A DNA stretch of 64,000 nt, from positions 558,001 through 622,000 of the forward strand of contig NZ_CP080377.1 in the NCBI RefSeq assembly GCF_019443505.1, in the 5' to 3' direction. Shown piece by piece: positions 55,250 to 63,844 of the stretch (positions are counted from its first letter, which is position 1; the number at the start of each line of letters is the position of its first letter). The notes under the pieces were generated by a model that did not search any database, was not told where the DNA came from, and saw nothing but the letters and a program-made list of their open reading frames with translations. A program made the position numbers and the translations under genes. Origin of the DNA: Janthinobacterium sp. PAMC25594. Lineage in GTDB: Bacteria > Pseudomonadota > Gammaproteobacteria > Burkholderiales > Burkholderiaceae_D.

Positions 55250-55252
55250 CTT

Positions 55253-55711
55253 TTAAGGCACAGCTACCACGAACACGGGCAGGACGAACGGCACTTGCTC
55301 CTGCTCATCGCCGTCCTCCGACGGGGCCTGCATGAAAGCCTCGTTGCGCCAGTCCCCGTTCACCACGCGCTCGGCGATCAGAGATAAATCCTGCGTTTCC
55401 TGCAGCGCGCAGCGAAACGGCAGCCGCCCATGCGAGCGCGACACCAGGCTGAACCGCAACTGGCGGGATTGCGCATCGTGCCAGCAATAGAACAGCATGT
55501 CCTCACCAGCGAGCGCGCTGCGGCGTGCCGCGATCACCTCACCGATGAAGGCAACGATATCGGCCGCATGGAGCTGCGGCGTCTCCTCATCCGTGGGCGA
55601 AAAGCTCCACATATTGGTTCGGGCTTCGTGGTTGATATCGTCGGGATCGATTTCCACGGGATCGTCTTTTGCCACGGTGAGCCAGTTGGTGAGCACCGTT
55701 GATATCATCAT
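55253..55711 (-). CDS. Hypothetical protein (conserved small)
   Basis: Protein of 152 residues without signal or membrane helix. Acidic N-terminal half (KDDPVEIDPDDINHEARTN), then LFYCWHDAQSRQLRFSLVSRS and a hydrophobic strand VPFVLPVFVVAVP at the very end. No recognised domain. It begins at 55711 with an adjacent second ATG; GAAAGA upstream is a weak ribosome site. It stops four bases before the converging fusion gene. Confidence 0.7.
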   Translation of the reverse strand: MMISTVLTNWLTVAKDDPVEIDPDDINHEARTNMWSFSPTDEETPQLHAADIVAFIGEVIAARRSALAGEDMLFYCWHDAQSRQLRFSLVSRSHGRLPFRCALQETQDLSLIAERVVNGDWRNEAFMQAPSEDGDEQEQVPFVLPVFVVAVP

Positions 55712-55743
55712 GTCAATCTTTCTACTTTCGTGCGGGCAAGCGG

Positions 55744-55959
55744 CTAGCCAGCCATTCGGTGACGGCGTAGCCACTCATCGGCAACATCGCCCATGGTTTT
55801 CACGGCACCGTCGCGTATCCAGACCATGAAATCGCGCTCGAACGTAAATTGCGGTCCGCATTGGGCAAGCAGGAAGCGCCTGACGTTCTGCGTATTCCTG
55901 TAGTGCGCATCAATGACAGTGTGGCGGGAAATAGTGCCGCCGTGCCAATCGAATTCCAT
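55744..55959 (-). CDS. DUF6434-like small protein
   Basis: Protein of 71 residues with the pattern FDWHGGTISRHTVIDAHYRNTQNVRRF in two parts and a C-terminal GDVADEWLRRH, which resembles the DUF6434 family. Such domains sometimes occur next to SAP domains; function unknown. AAAGGGAA precedes the ATG at 55959; longer upstream frames lie inside the intergenic region. It precedes the other small orphan gene on the same strand by 32 bases. Confidence 0.65.
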   Translation of the reverse strand: MEFDWHGGTISRHTVIDAHYRNTQNVRRFLLAQCGPQFTFERDFMVWIRDGAVKTMGDVADEWLRRHRMAG

Positions 55960-56045
55960 GCTGATTCCCTTTGCTGTATTCCCTTGAATGGCCAGAGCGT
56001 GCCATTCTAGATCATGGGCAACAGTTCGGCGAATGTCCAGCCGTC

Positions 56046-56927
56046 TCACCCTCTGGGTCCATCCGCCAATAACTCCGCCAGCCTGTCCGTCAACCACAAA
56101 CTCGTCTCGCTGAGCTTCTTGCCATGAATCGACAAGCGCCGCACCGGCAGCCTGGATAAAGCCAGCGCAGGGCAGGGCACTTCCTGCAAATACCCTTTGT
56201 AGTTATCGTAATTGGCGATATTCAGCGGCAAAATCGCCCAGCCCAGCTCGTCGGCCACCATTTCCGCGATGCTGTAAAAACTGTCGGAAAACCAGACGGC
56301 GGGACTGAACGCGTGTTCGCGGTTCAGCTCGGAATCCATGATCAGCTGGCGGTAGCGGGTCAGCTCGTTGCGGCTCACTTCCTGGCCGTGCGCCATCGGA
56401 TGGCCTTTTGCCACGAACACGCCTTGCGCCACGCTGCCGATGTGCTGCTGTTCCAGTATGGGCGAGATGGGGCCGCGGTCAAAGTGAAAAGCCACGTCGG
56501 CTTGCTGCTGCTCCACGTATTGCGCCACCTCGGACGCCGTAGCGTTGAGCATCACCAGTTCCAGCGCCGGATAGCGCGCCGCCAGTTCCTTGACCAAAGT
56601 GCCGATGGCCAGGTAGGGCAGGGCTTCGTCCAGCGCCAGGGTCAGCTGGGCTTCGGGCGCCTCGCTCAGCAGCTGGGCGCGCAGCTGCAGTCGCTCGGCC
56701 TGGCGCAGCAGTTCGCACGCTTCCAGGTGCATCACCTTGCCCGCTTCCGTCAGCACGGCGCTGCGGCGCGAGCGGTCGAACAGTTCCACGCCAAATTCCG
56801 CTTCCAGCAGACCGATCGAGGTGCTGACCACCGATTGGGCGCGGCCCAGCCGGCGCGCCGCGCCCGAGAAAGAACCGGCCGCGACGGCCGCTTCAAAGTA
56901 GCGCATTTGTTCCAAAGTCCATTGCAT
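56046..56927 (-). CDS. LysR-family regulator of the GNAT/MFS locus
   Basis: LysR-type regulator of 293 residues, beginning MQWTLEQMRYFEAAVAAGSF with the recognition helix around ARRLGRAQSVVSTSIGLLEAE and a following effector domain (QLTLALDEALPYLAIGTL). The start at 56927 is preceded by AGGTGGA; a GTG at 56936 is an alternative. It is divergent from a GNAT and an exporter gene, with a palindrome beside its own start codon. Confidence 0.92.
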   Translation of the reverse strand: MQWTLEQMRYFEAAVAAGSFSGAARRLGRAQSVVSTSIGLLEAEFGVELFDRSRRSAVLTEAGKVMHLEACELLRQAERLQLRAQLLSEAPEAQLTLALDEALPYLAIGTLVKELAARYPALELVMLNATASEVAQYVEQQQADVAFHFDRGPISPILEQQHIGSVAQGVFVAKGHPMAHGQEVSRNELTRYRQLIMDSELNREHAFSPAVWFSDSFYSIAEMVADELGWAILPLNIANYDNYKGYLQEVPCPALALSRLPVRRLSIHGKKLSETSLWLTDRLAELLADGPRG

Positions 56928-56938
56928 GGCATCCACCT

Positions 56939-56953
56939 ATCTGTTTTACAGAT
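56939..56953. promoter_or_regulatory. Palindromic operator at the LysR start
   Basis: ATCTGT (56939-56944) and ACAGAT (56948-56953) form a perfect inverted repeat around TTT, directly upstream of the LysR start on one side and about 60 bases from the GNAT start on the other. A LysR or autoregulatory site is likely. Confidence 0.55.
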
Positions 56954-57024
56954 GGATTTTAACTTGAATGCCATCCAGGGGCGACATAAAATGCTTTTAC
57001 TAATTCAATAACATGAGATCCGCC

Positions 57025-57609
57025 ATGAAAAACGCCCAAGCCCCTACCCCCGCCATCAGCTTCAGCTGGTGTCACGACGCCACCGCCGAAGATACCTTGT
57101 GCCAGTTATATCTTGATAACGTCAGCGCCGACTATATCTCCCATTCGGAGCTGCAGGGCGAACGCGCCGACGCACCCGGCAACTGGCGCGCGGACTTGCC
57201 TGAGGTGATACGCGGCGAAATCCGCGCCGCCCTGTCGCATGACTGGGCACATGGCGATTCGACCCTGCTGGCCGTCGCCACCGACGGTGACGCCATCGTC
57301 GGCATGGCCCTCGTTTCCATCGACACGCGCCAGCGCGCCTCAAAATCGTTCGCCGCGCTGGACGACCTGGTCTTGCTGCCCTCGGTACGTGGCAGCGGCA
57401 TCGGCAGCTTGCTGGTGGAGTGGGTGGCCGACGAGCTGCGCGGCCACGGCATCGCCCGATTGTTCCTCGAATGCGGCGCGCACAACCTGACGGCGCAACA
57501 ATTTTTCCAGGGACGCGGCTTCAAGCAAGTGTCCGTCGTCATGCTGCGCGAACTTGACGCAACCACAACGAGTGCCGCCGTGGATGACAAGGATGGCGAC
57601 CGTGGCTGA
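57025..57609 (+). CDS. GNAT family N-acetyltransferase
   Basis: Acetyltransferase of 194 residues (start 57025, preceded by GAGAT; ATG 57013 is possible). The acetyl-CoA motif is DLVLLPSVRGSGIGSLLVEW, followed by ARLFLECGAHNLTAQQFFQGRGFK. It is transcribed towards an MFS exporter and away from a LysR regulator. The exporter plus acetyltransferase pair suggests detoxification of one toxic amine or antibiotic; unproven. Confidence 0.85.
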   Translation: MKNAQAPTPAISFSWCHDATAEDTLCQLYLDNVSADYISHSELQGERADAPGNWRADLPEVIRGEIRAALSHDWAHGDSTLLAVATDGDAIVGMALVSIDTRQRASKSFAALDDLVLLPSVRGSGIGSLLVEWVADELRGHGIARLFLECGAHNLTAQQFFQGRGFKQVSVVMLRELDATTTSAAVDDKDGDRG

Positions 57610-57728
57610 CGCCCGCCGCCCCCGACAAGGCCAGGCCCGTGGCAGCCTGGAACGTAAATATTTGCGCAGCACCAAATTTATCCAAACCGATAGTTGTTAA
57701 AAGTTACACTAAAATCCATGAGTTGTTT

Positions 57729-59216
57729 ATGCATCCAATGAAAAAATGGCTGACGCTGGCCATCGTCTCCAGCGCCCTGTTCCTGATCGTGGTCGACATG
57801 ACCGTGCTCTACACCGCCTTGCCCGCGCTGACGCGCGACTTGCAGGCCACTTCCTCGCAAAAGCTGTGGATCATCAACGTGTACGCGCTGGTCGTCTCCG
57901 GTCTGTTGCCCGGCCTCGGCACCCTCGGTGACCGTTTGAGCCACAAACCCGTTTTCCTCGCCGGCCTGACCGTGTTCGGCATCGCCTCGCTGTGCGCCGC
58001 GTTTTCGCCCGCGCCGGAACTGTTGATTTTTTCGCGCATTCTGCTGGCCATCGGCGCCGCGCTGATGATGCCGGCCACCTTGTCCATCATCCGCCTGACG
58101 TTTACGGATAACCGCGAGCGCTCGTTCGCCATCGGCGTGTGGGCGGCGATTGCCTCGGGCGGTGCCGCGTTCGGCCCCGTGCTCGGTGGTTTCCTGATGG
58201 AACACTACTGGTGGGGTTCCGTCTTCCTGATCAACGTGCCTATCGTGTTGCTGACCCTGGTGCTGGCCGCCGTCGTCCTGCCGAAACGGGCCGGTAACCG
58301 CGACAAGCCGTGGGACTTGAAGGGTTCCCTGCAAATCATGATGGGTCTGCTTGGTGGCGTGTATGCGATCAAGGAACTGGGCAAGTCGCAGCCGTCGTAT
58401 GCGCTGGCCGCCGCCTCGTTCGCCGTGGGTGCCTTCTTCATGCTCAAATTCGTGCGCCGCCAGAAGCGGCAAGCCAAGCCGCTGATCGACTTCGCCCTGT
58501 TCCGCGAACTGCCGTTTTCCAGCGCTGTGGCCGCCGCCATGGTGGCCTCAGCCGCCCTGATCGGCATGGAACTGGCGCTGAGCCAACACATGCAGCTGGT
58601 GCGGGAACTGTCTCCATTGGAAGCGGGCTTGCTGCTGTTGCCGCTGCCGCTGGCGTCCGTGTTTGCGGGACCATTGACCGGTTTCATGCTGCCGCGCGCC
58701 GACAAGGCCAAGGTATTGTGGGGTTCGCTGCTGCTGTCCGGCATCGGCATGGCATCGTATCTGGTGCTGCATGACGCCGCCGTTTCGGCGCAAGTGGCCA
58801 GCCTGGTGATCCTGGGCCTGGGCCTGGGCGCCGTCATGACGGCCGCGTCGAGCGCCGTAATGCTCAACGTGGCGCCGCAGCAAGCCGGCATGGCCGCCTC
58901 GATCGAGGAAGTATCGTACGAGCTGGGCGCCGTCATCGGCGTGACGGTGCTGGGCACGATTCTGTCGGCCGTCTACAGCGCCACCCTGGTCATTCCGGAA
59001 AGCGCGGGCCTGCTACCGAACGCCCACGACACGCTCGATGCGGCGCTGCTGGCCGCCGAGCAATTGCCGGCCGAACTGGGCTTGCAAGTGTCGGAACTGG
59101 CCCGCTCGGCCTTCGACAAGGCATTTATTGTCGTGCTGGCAACGGCTTCCGCCATCCTGATGGTGGCTGCCGCCGCCATCCGCCATTTGCATCTGCGGGC
59201 GCGCCGCGCGGTGTGA
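57729..59216 (+). CDS. MFS transporter, DHA2 family (SmvA-like)
   Basis: Major-facilitator exporter of 495 residues with about 14 membrane helices. Helix 1 carries LFLIVVDMTVLYTALPALT, followed by the conserved Asp and Arg motifs and LGDRLSHKPVFLAGL. The long form (495 residues) and the VDMTVLYTALP start resemble SmvA/MdtP-type quaternary-ammonium exporters. The start codon is uncertain because no clear ribosome site is visible; 57729 and 57738 are both plausible. Confidence 0.9.
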   Translation: MHPMKKWLTLAIVSSALFLIVVDMTVLYTALPALTRDLQATSSQKLWIINVYALVVSGLLPGLGTLGDRLSHKPVFLAGLTVFGIASLCAAFSPAPELLIFSRILLAIGAALMMPATLSIIRLTFTDNRERSFAIGVWAAIASGGAAFGPVLGGFLMEHYWWGSVFLINVPIVLLTLVLAAVVLPKRAGNRDKPWDLKGSLQIMMGLLGGVYAIKELGKSQPSYALAAASFAVGAFFMLKFVRRQKRQAKPLIDFALFRELPFSSAVAAAMVASAALIGMELALSQHMQLVRELSPLEAGLLLLPLPLASVFAGPLTGFMLPRADKAKVLWGSLLLSGIGMASYLVLHDAAVSAQVASLVILGLGLGAVMTAASSAVMLNVAPQQAGMAASIEEVSYELGAVIGVTVLGTILSAVYSATLVIPESAGLLPNAHDTLDAALLAAEQLPAELGLQVSELARSAFDKAFIVVLATASAILMVAAAAIRHLHLRARRAV

Positions 59217-59254
59217 TGGACGGGGCCTTGCGCCCCGACAATATTGAACTGGAT

Positions 59255-59290
59255 ACTGGCTCGCCGCGCAAACGGCGGGCCAGTTGCATT
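59255..59290 (+). terminator. Rho-independent terminator of the MFS gene
   Basis: ACTGGCTCGCCG (59255-59266) and CGGCGGGCCAGT (59273-59284) form a 12-bp stem with one G-U wobble and a 6-base loop, followed by TGCATTTTCC. It lies 39 bases after the exporter stop. Confidence 0.85.
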
Positions 59291-59439
59291 TTCCTTCCTT
59301 GGGTCCGCATCGCGGCATCCCCCCGTGGCATGCGGGGAAGCCATTTTCCAGTATTCACTTCTCGTTGGCCGGGGGCAAGACTTGCCGGATCGCCGCCAGG
59401 ACGACCTCCGGCGACGTCAGCGCTACTAGGCGGCTGCAG

Positions 59440-60192
59440 CTACATGGCCCGGAACAGGTGGACGAAGGCGCGGCTCACGGGCAGCTCGCCCGCGTGGTCG
59501 CGCATGCGCAGGAACAAACGGCTGGCGTCGTCGCGGCGCGTGCCGTCCAGCCAGGCCAGATTGATCAGGGTGGAGCGGTGCACTTGCCAGAATTGTTCAG
59601 GATCAAGCTGGCTGGCCAGGTCGGCGATGGGTGTGCGGATCAGGAATTCGCCATCCACGCTGGCGACAACCGTGTACTTGTCGTCGGCATGGAAAAAGCG
59701 CACCTTGGCCACGTCGAGGTGGTGCGTGCGCTCGCCCCGGGACGCGAGTATGTAGCGCAGCCGGGGGCGGGCAGGGCCGGGCGCGGCCGCCAGTTGCTGC
59801 AGCGCCTGTGCCATGGCCGCACTGGCGGGCGGCAAGGGCGCCACCGACCGCAAGCGCGCCACGGTACGGGCCAGCCTTTCGGTGGTGACGGGTTTCAATA
59901 CGTAGTCGAGCGCTGCCTGCTCGAAGGCTTGCAGGGCAAACTCGTCGAAGGCGGTGACGAACACCACGCGGGTAGGGCCTTCGATGCCTTGCGCCACCTC
60001 AAGGCCGGACAGCCCCGGCATCTGGATATCGAGGAAGGCGATATCGGGTTCCAGCTCGGCGATGCAGGCGGCGGCCTCGACGCCGTTGCGCGCCATATGG
60101 ATGACCTGCAAGTCCGGCCACAGGGCCAGCAGCTGGTCGCGCAGGTAGAGCGCCAGGTGCGGTTCATCGTCCGCGATCACGGCGCGCGTCAT
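59440..60192 (-). CDS. LytTR-family response regulator
   Basis: Response regulator of 250 residues. The receiver domain has acidic pair DDE, phosphorylation Asp in FLDIQMPGLSG and the conserved Lys in YVLKPV; the C-terminal LytTR DNA-binding domain follows (HHLDVAKVRFFHADDKYTVV, WQVHRSTLINL). Its start at 60192 overlaps the kinase stop (ATGA), giving translational coupling. It likely activates envelope- or exopolysaccharide-related genes. Confidence 0.94.
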   Translation of the reverse strand: MTRAVIADDEPHLALYLRDQLLALWPDLQVIHMARNGVEAAACIAELEPDIAFLDIQMPGLSGLEVAQGIEGPTRVVFVTAFDEFALQAFEQAALDYVLKPVTTERLARTVARLRSVAPLPPASAAMAQALQQLAAAPGPARPRLRYILASRGERTHHLDVAKVRFFHADDKYTVVASVDGEFLIRTPIADLASQLDPEQFWQVHRSTLINLAWLDGTRRDDASRLFLRMRDHAGELPVSRAFVHLFRAM

Positions 60193-61340
60193 GCGGCCTC
60201 CACTGGGCATGCGCTGGCGGCGCGCCGGTACGGCAGCTCCAGCACGGCTTCGGTGCCATGCTCGCGCCCGCGCAGGACCAGGCTGGCATGCGCGCCGAAC
60301 TGGGCCTGCAGGCGCGAGCGCAGATTGGCCAGCGCCATGCCGCTGCCCGGACGCGGTGGCTTGCCTGGGGCCGTCAAGCCCGCGCCGTCGTCCAGCACGC
60401 GGATTTCCAGGCGGCCCGCGCGCACCTCGGCATGCACGACGACGCTGCCGCCGTCCAACATGAGCGCCAGTCCGTGCACGATGGCATTTTCGACCAGCGG
60501 CTGCAGCATCAGCGTGGGCATGCTGGCCAGGCGCGCTTGCGCGCTGGCGTCGATGCGGAAGCGCAGCCGCTCCTCCATGCGGATCTGCAGCAGGGACAGA
60601 TACTGGCTTGCCATGTCGAGTTCCGCATCCAGCGTGCTGTCGCCCTGGCGCAGCTGCGACAGGCTGGCGCGCAGGTAGCCGGAAAACGTTTCCAGCATGC
60701 GTTTCGCGCGCGGCGGATCGTAGTCCATCAGGCTCTGGATGTTCGCCAGGGTATTGAACAGCAGGTGCGGCTCGATCTGCCCCTGCAGCAGGCGCAGGCG
60801 CGCATCCGTCACCTCGCTTTGCAACTGCTGCTGGCGCAGGCGCGAGCGCCACCATGCCCAGTTGGCGCCCATGACAAACAGGATGAATACAGCAAACTTG
60901 GTCAGCGCGGCAGGCAGGGAGACGAACATGCCCCACACCTTGAAACCCACCAGTATCGGGACGATGGTGAAGCCGATGCTCATGCCGCCAATGATGGCTG
61001 CCAGTGCCAGCGCGCCCAGAGCCATGCCGGCGCGGATGTCGCGCACATGCGACATCCGCTCGACGAGCGGCGCCGGCAGCCAGCGCCCGGCCAGGCGCAG
61101 CACGCCGAACAGGGTATGCACGATGCACAGGCAGATGCCGATATTCGGCAGCAGCGACGCCCACCACCAGTGCGGCCGGTCGACCCGGCCGAAGATGGCG
61201 ACGATGGCCATCAGGCCCAGTGCCAGGACGATGCCGATCAGGGAGATGAGCAGCAGGCGGGTGAGGATGGGGACTTCGTGCCTGGGGCGCAGTTCCCACA
61301 GCGAACGCCAGCCCCGTAGCAAAGTCGTTTTTCTGGTCAT
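60189..61340 (-). CDS. LytS-type sensor histidine kinase
   Basis: Inner-membrane kinase of 383 residues with four to six N-terminal hydrophobic helices and a His_kinase domain. The phospho-acceptor box reads QGQIEPHLLFNTLANIQ, where most family members have PHFLFN. The ATP-binding N box is LMLQPLVENAIVHGL and a G box is in GSGMALANL. The start at 61340 is chosen so the protein begins MTRKTTLLRG. It forms an operon with the LytTR regulator. Confidence 0.92.
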   Translation of the reverse strand: MTRKTTLLRGWRSLWELRPRHEVPILTRLLLISLIGIVLALGLMAIVAIFGRVDRPHWWWASLLPNIGICLCIVHTLFGVLRLAGRWLPAPLVERMSHVRDIRAGMALGALALAAIIGGMSIGFTIVPILVGFKVWGMFVSLPAALTKFAVFILFVMGANWAWWRSRLRQQQLQSEVTDARLRLLQGQIEPHLLFNTLANIQSLMDYDPPRAKRMLETFSGYLRASLSQLRQGDSTLDAELDMASQYLSLLQIRMEERLRFRIDASAQARLASMPTLMLQPLVENAIVHGLALMLDGGSVVVHAEVRAGRLEIRVLDDGAGLTAPGKPPRPGSGMALANLRSRLQAQFGAHASLVLRGREHGTEAVLELPYRRAASACPVEAA

Positions 61341-61485
61341 GGGCGTAGTGTAGCGGCCCGTTGCCTGATTGACCAGAACATGGCTTGCCGTTCGTCGGCC
61401 CCATTGTCGATTCGTCGCATGGGCGGGGCAAGGGGCCGGCCGGGCTGTCAATCTGTATTCTCATTCACCAATTACCAGGAGCCAC

Positions 61486-62485
61486 ATGAAGCACAGCACT
61501 ATTTCCCTTGCCTGCGCCATTTTTTGCAGCGCCCAGGCCGCCGCACCCATCCTTCCGCCCATGGCCAGTATTCCCGCCGGCGTGTTTATCATGGGCAGCA
61601 CGGAGCCGCGCATCGGCGACGGCAGCCACAATCCGGCCGAGGGGCCACCCCACGAAGTGCGCGTGGCCGCATTCCGACTGGCAAAATACGAGACGACGGT
61701 GGCGCAGTTCCGGCAATTCGTTGCCGCCACCGGCTATCGGGCGGCAAGCGAATGCTGGGAATTCGACCGCACTGACGGCATCGCGCTCAAGGAGTCGGGC
61801 TGGGATGCCCCCGCACATGACGGACCATCACCCCGTCATGTGCGTGAGCTGGAGCGATGCGACGGCCTATGTGCAATGGCTGGCGCGGGAAACGGGTCGC
61901 CCATTCCGCCTGCCCAGCGAGGCGGAATGGGAATACGCGGCGCGCGCGGGCACGGCCACGAAATACGCGTCCGGCGATGCTCCTGAGCAGTTGTGTAGCT
62001 ACGCCAACATGAAGGACCGGCGTTTCAAGGCCGCGGCCCGGCGCGATCACGGCCTCGACATGCTGGTCACCGATTGCGACGACGGCGCCGAGTACACTAC
62101 CGTCGTGGGCATGTATGCACCTAACGGTTACGGCTTGCACGACATGATGGGCAACGTGGCCGAGTGGGTGGCCGATTGCCAGCATCCCGATTACCGGGGC
62201 GCGCCCGCCGATGGCGCGGCCTGGAGCCAGGGCTGCGAGGCGGAGGGCGATTATTTCATCACGCGGGGCGGCAGCTATTCTGCCTCGCGCCAGGTGCTGC
62301 GCAGCGCCGCGCGCGGGCATGGCGGACGCGGCAATGCCAGCAGCCTGGGCGAAGGCTTCCGCATCGCCGAGGACACGGGCGGCTGCACGGCCAGCGCCTG
62401 CACCGGGGGCGACGCCGCCTTTGTCGGGGCACTGGCGGCGGCGCGGCAGGCGCAACGCGATGCCGGGGGACGGCCGCCTGAATGA
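61486..62485 (+). pseudogene. SUMF1 (formylglycine-generating-enzyme-like) gene with frameshift
   Basis: The first half (from ATG 61486, AGGAG upstream) encodes a signal peptide (SLACAIFCSAQAAA) and the SUMF1 start IPAGVFIMGSTEPRIGDG. The remainder is in the next frame: DHHPVMCVSWSDATAYVQWL, FRLPSEAEWEYAARAGT, GLHDMMGNVAEWVADC, FITRGGSYSASRQVLRSAARGH. Removing one C from the C5 run at 61808-61812 joins the halves without loss (DAPHMTDHHPV). Either a recent inactivating insertion or a sequencing error. Related SUMF1 proteins include NirV, found beside copper nitrite reductase genes; oxidase or maturation role not settled. Confidence 0.8.
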
Positions 62486-62516
62486 TGATTCGAACAATCA
62501 TCGCTCGCCGCATTCC

Positions 62517-62900
62517 TTACTCCGTGACGATGATCTTCCCGTTCATCTCCTCGTGGCCGCTGCCGCAAAAATTGTCGCACAAGAAGGCGTACTCACCGGC
62601 CTTGCCGGGCGTCAGCCGCACTTCGGTGACCTGGCCCGGTTTCAGGTCGGCGCGGATGTTCATGTCCGGGATGAAAAAACCATGGATGAAATCGACGGCG
62701 GTGAACGCCAGCACGACGGTTTCATCCTTTTTCACGGTGATTTCATTCGGCGTGTAGACGAATTTCCTCGCCTCGATGGCGATGATCCTTTCCTTTCCGG
62801 CAATTTTCCTAAACCCCTGGGCGTCGATGGCGGCTACCGTCAGCAGCGCGCCGAAGCCACAGGCCAACCTTGCACATAGCTGTCTTCTGGCGCGGTCCAT
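62517..62900 (-). CDS. CuA-domain (COX2-like) cupredoxin
   Basis: Exported small copper protein of 127 residues with an N-terminal hydrophobic signal. The mature part is a cupredoxin with CuA ligands: His in FIHGFFIPD, then the Cys-x3-Cys-x3-His-x2-Met array in CDNFCGSGHEEM, as in cytochrome oxidase subunit II and N2O reductase. It lacks the transmembrane hairpin of COX2. AAGGA precedes the start, and it begins three bases after the phosphoesterase stop. Electron transfer or copper delivery is inferred. Confidence 0.88.
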   Translation of the reverse strand: MDRARRQLCARLACGFGALLTVAAIDAQGFRKIAGKERIIAIEARKFVYTPNEITVKKDETVVLAFTAVDFIHGFFIPDMNIRADLKPGQVTEVRLTPGKAGEYAFLCDNFCGSGHEEMNGKIIVTE

Positions 62901-62903
62901 GGC

Positions 62904-63800
62904 TTAGGTCCTTGTAACGGGAAATTCCGTGAGCTTATAATCATTACCCGCCTGCGCTTCCACTTCGCGAAAGCCGAGTCCCTTGTTTGGCAAGGCGGGG
63001 TCCCACGGCAGGGGCGTGCGCTTTTCCTGCGATCCCGGTGCCGGCAGAGGGAAAATCAGCGATTTGGCGGCGTGGTGCGCGATTCTCCCCGTCATGTGGT
63101 GATGTTCCTGGTGAATATGGCCGTAGAACACGGTCACATTGCTGTAAGGCATTAACAGGGCGATCGCCTTGTCGCCGTCGCGCGTGGCCCAGTCCCATTT
63201 GGGGACCAGGTCGAACAGGGGCCTGTGGGTGAAGACGACGATGCGCGCATCCTTGGCTTGCTTGTCCAGGTCGTTTTTCAGCCATTCCAGTTGCGTATCG
63301 CCGATGCGCGCGCCGGGGTCGGACACGTTGTCGAGGGCGATGAAATGCACGCCCTTGTGCTCGAACGTGTAATTGGACGGGCCGAAGTTCTCCTTGAAGG
63401 CGGCGCCGTTGTCGAGCGAGGCGTCGTGCTCGCCAGGGATGAAACGCACGCTTTTCACCTTCAATCCCGCCGCGATCTCCTTGAATGCGGCCATGCGCTG
63501 GCGGCGCTCCTTCGGGTCGTCCGTCGTATGCGTGAGGTCGCCCGTGAAGATGATGAAGTCGGGTTGCACCTCCAGCGCATTCACGGTGGCGACGGCCTTG
63601 CGGAAGGTATTGAGGGCGTCGGGATTGGCGCCGCCGCTATAGCCCCAGTGCACGTCGGACAACTGGACGAAGTAAAAATCGTCGTAGGGGGCGGGCGTGT
63701 TGCCGGCCGCCGCCGCTGGCGCATGTCCATACAGTCCGGACATGAACACGGCGCCCCCGCCGATGGCGGTCAGTTTCATGAAACTTCTGCGGTCCATCAT
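62904..63800 (-). CDS. Tat-exported metallophosphoesterase
   Basis: Protein of 298 residues. The N-terminus has a twin-arginine signal (MDRRSFMKLTAIGGGAVFMSG). The metallophosphoesterase domain has the metal motifs QLSDVHWG, FTGDLTH, PGEHDASLD, FTHRPLF and GHIHQEHHH. It resembles 3',5'-cyclic-nucleotide phosphodiesterases of the CpdA type, but being exported it must act outside the cytoplasm. GAGGAG precedes the start at 63800. It lies between a cytochrome c and a CuA gene. Confidence 0.9.
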   Translation of the reverse strand: MMDRRSFMKLTAIGGGAVFMSGLYGHAPAAAAGNTPAPYDDFYFVQLSDVHWGYSGGANPDALNTFRKAVATVNALEVQPDFIIFTGDLTHTTDDPKERRQRMAAFKEIAAGLKVKSVRFIPGEHDASLDNGAAFKENFGPSNYTFEHKGVHFIALDNVSDPGARIGDTQLEWLKNDLDKQAKDARIVVFTHRPLFDLVPKWDWATRDGDKAIALLMPYSNVTVFYGHIHQEHHHMTGRIAHHAAKSLIFPLPAPGSQEKRTPLPWDPALPNKGLGFREVEAQAGNDYKLTEFPVTRT

Positions 63801-63844
63801 GATATTTCTCCTCGTTTCAGTCGATGCCGGTGGCAAAACAAACG

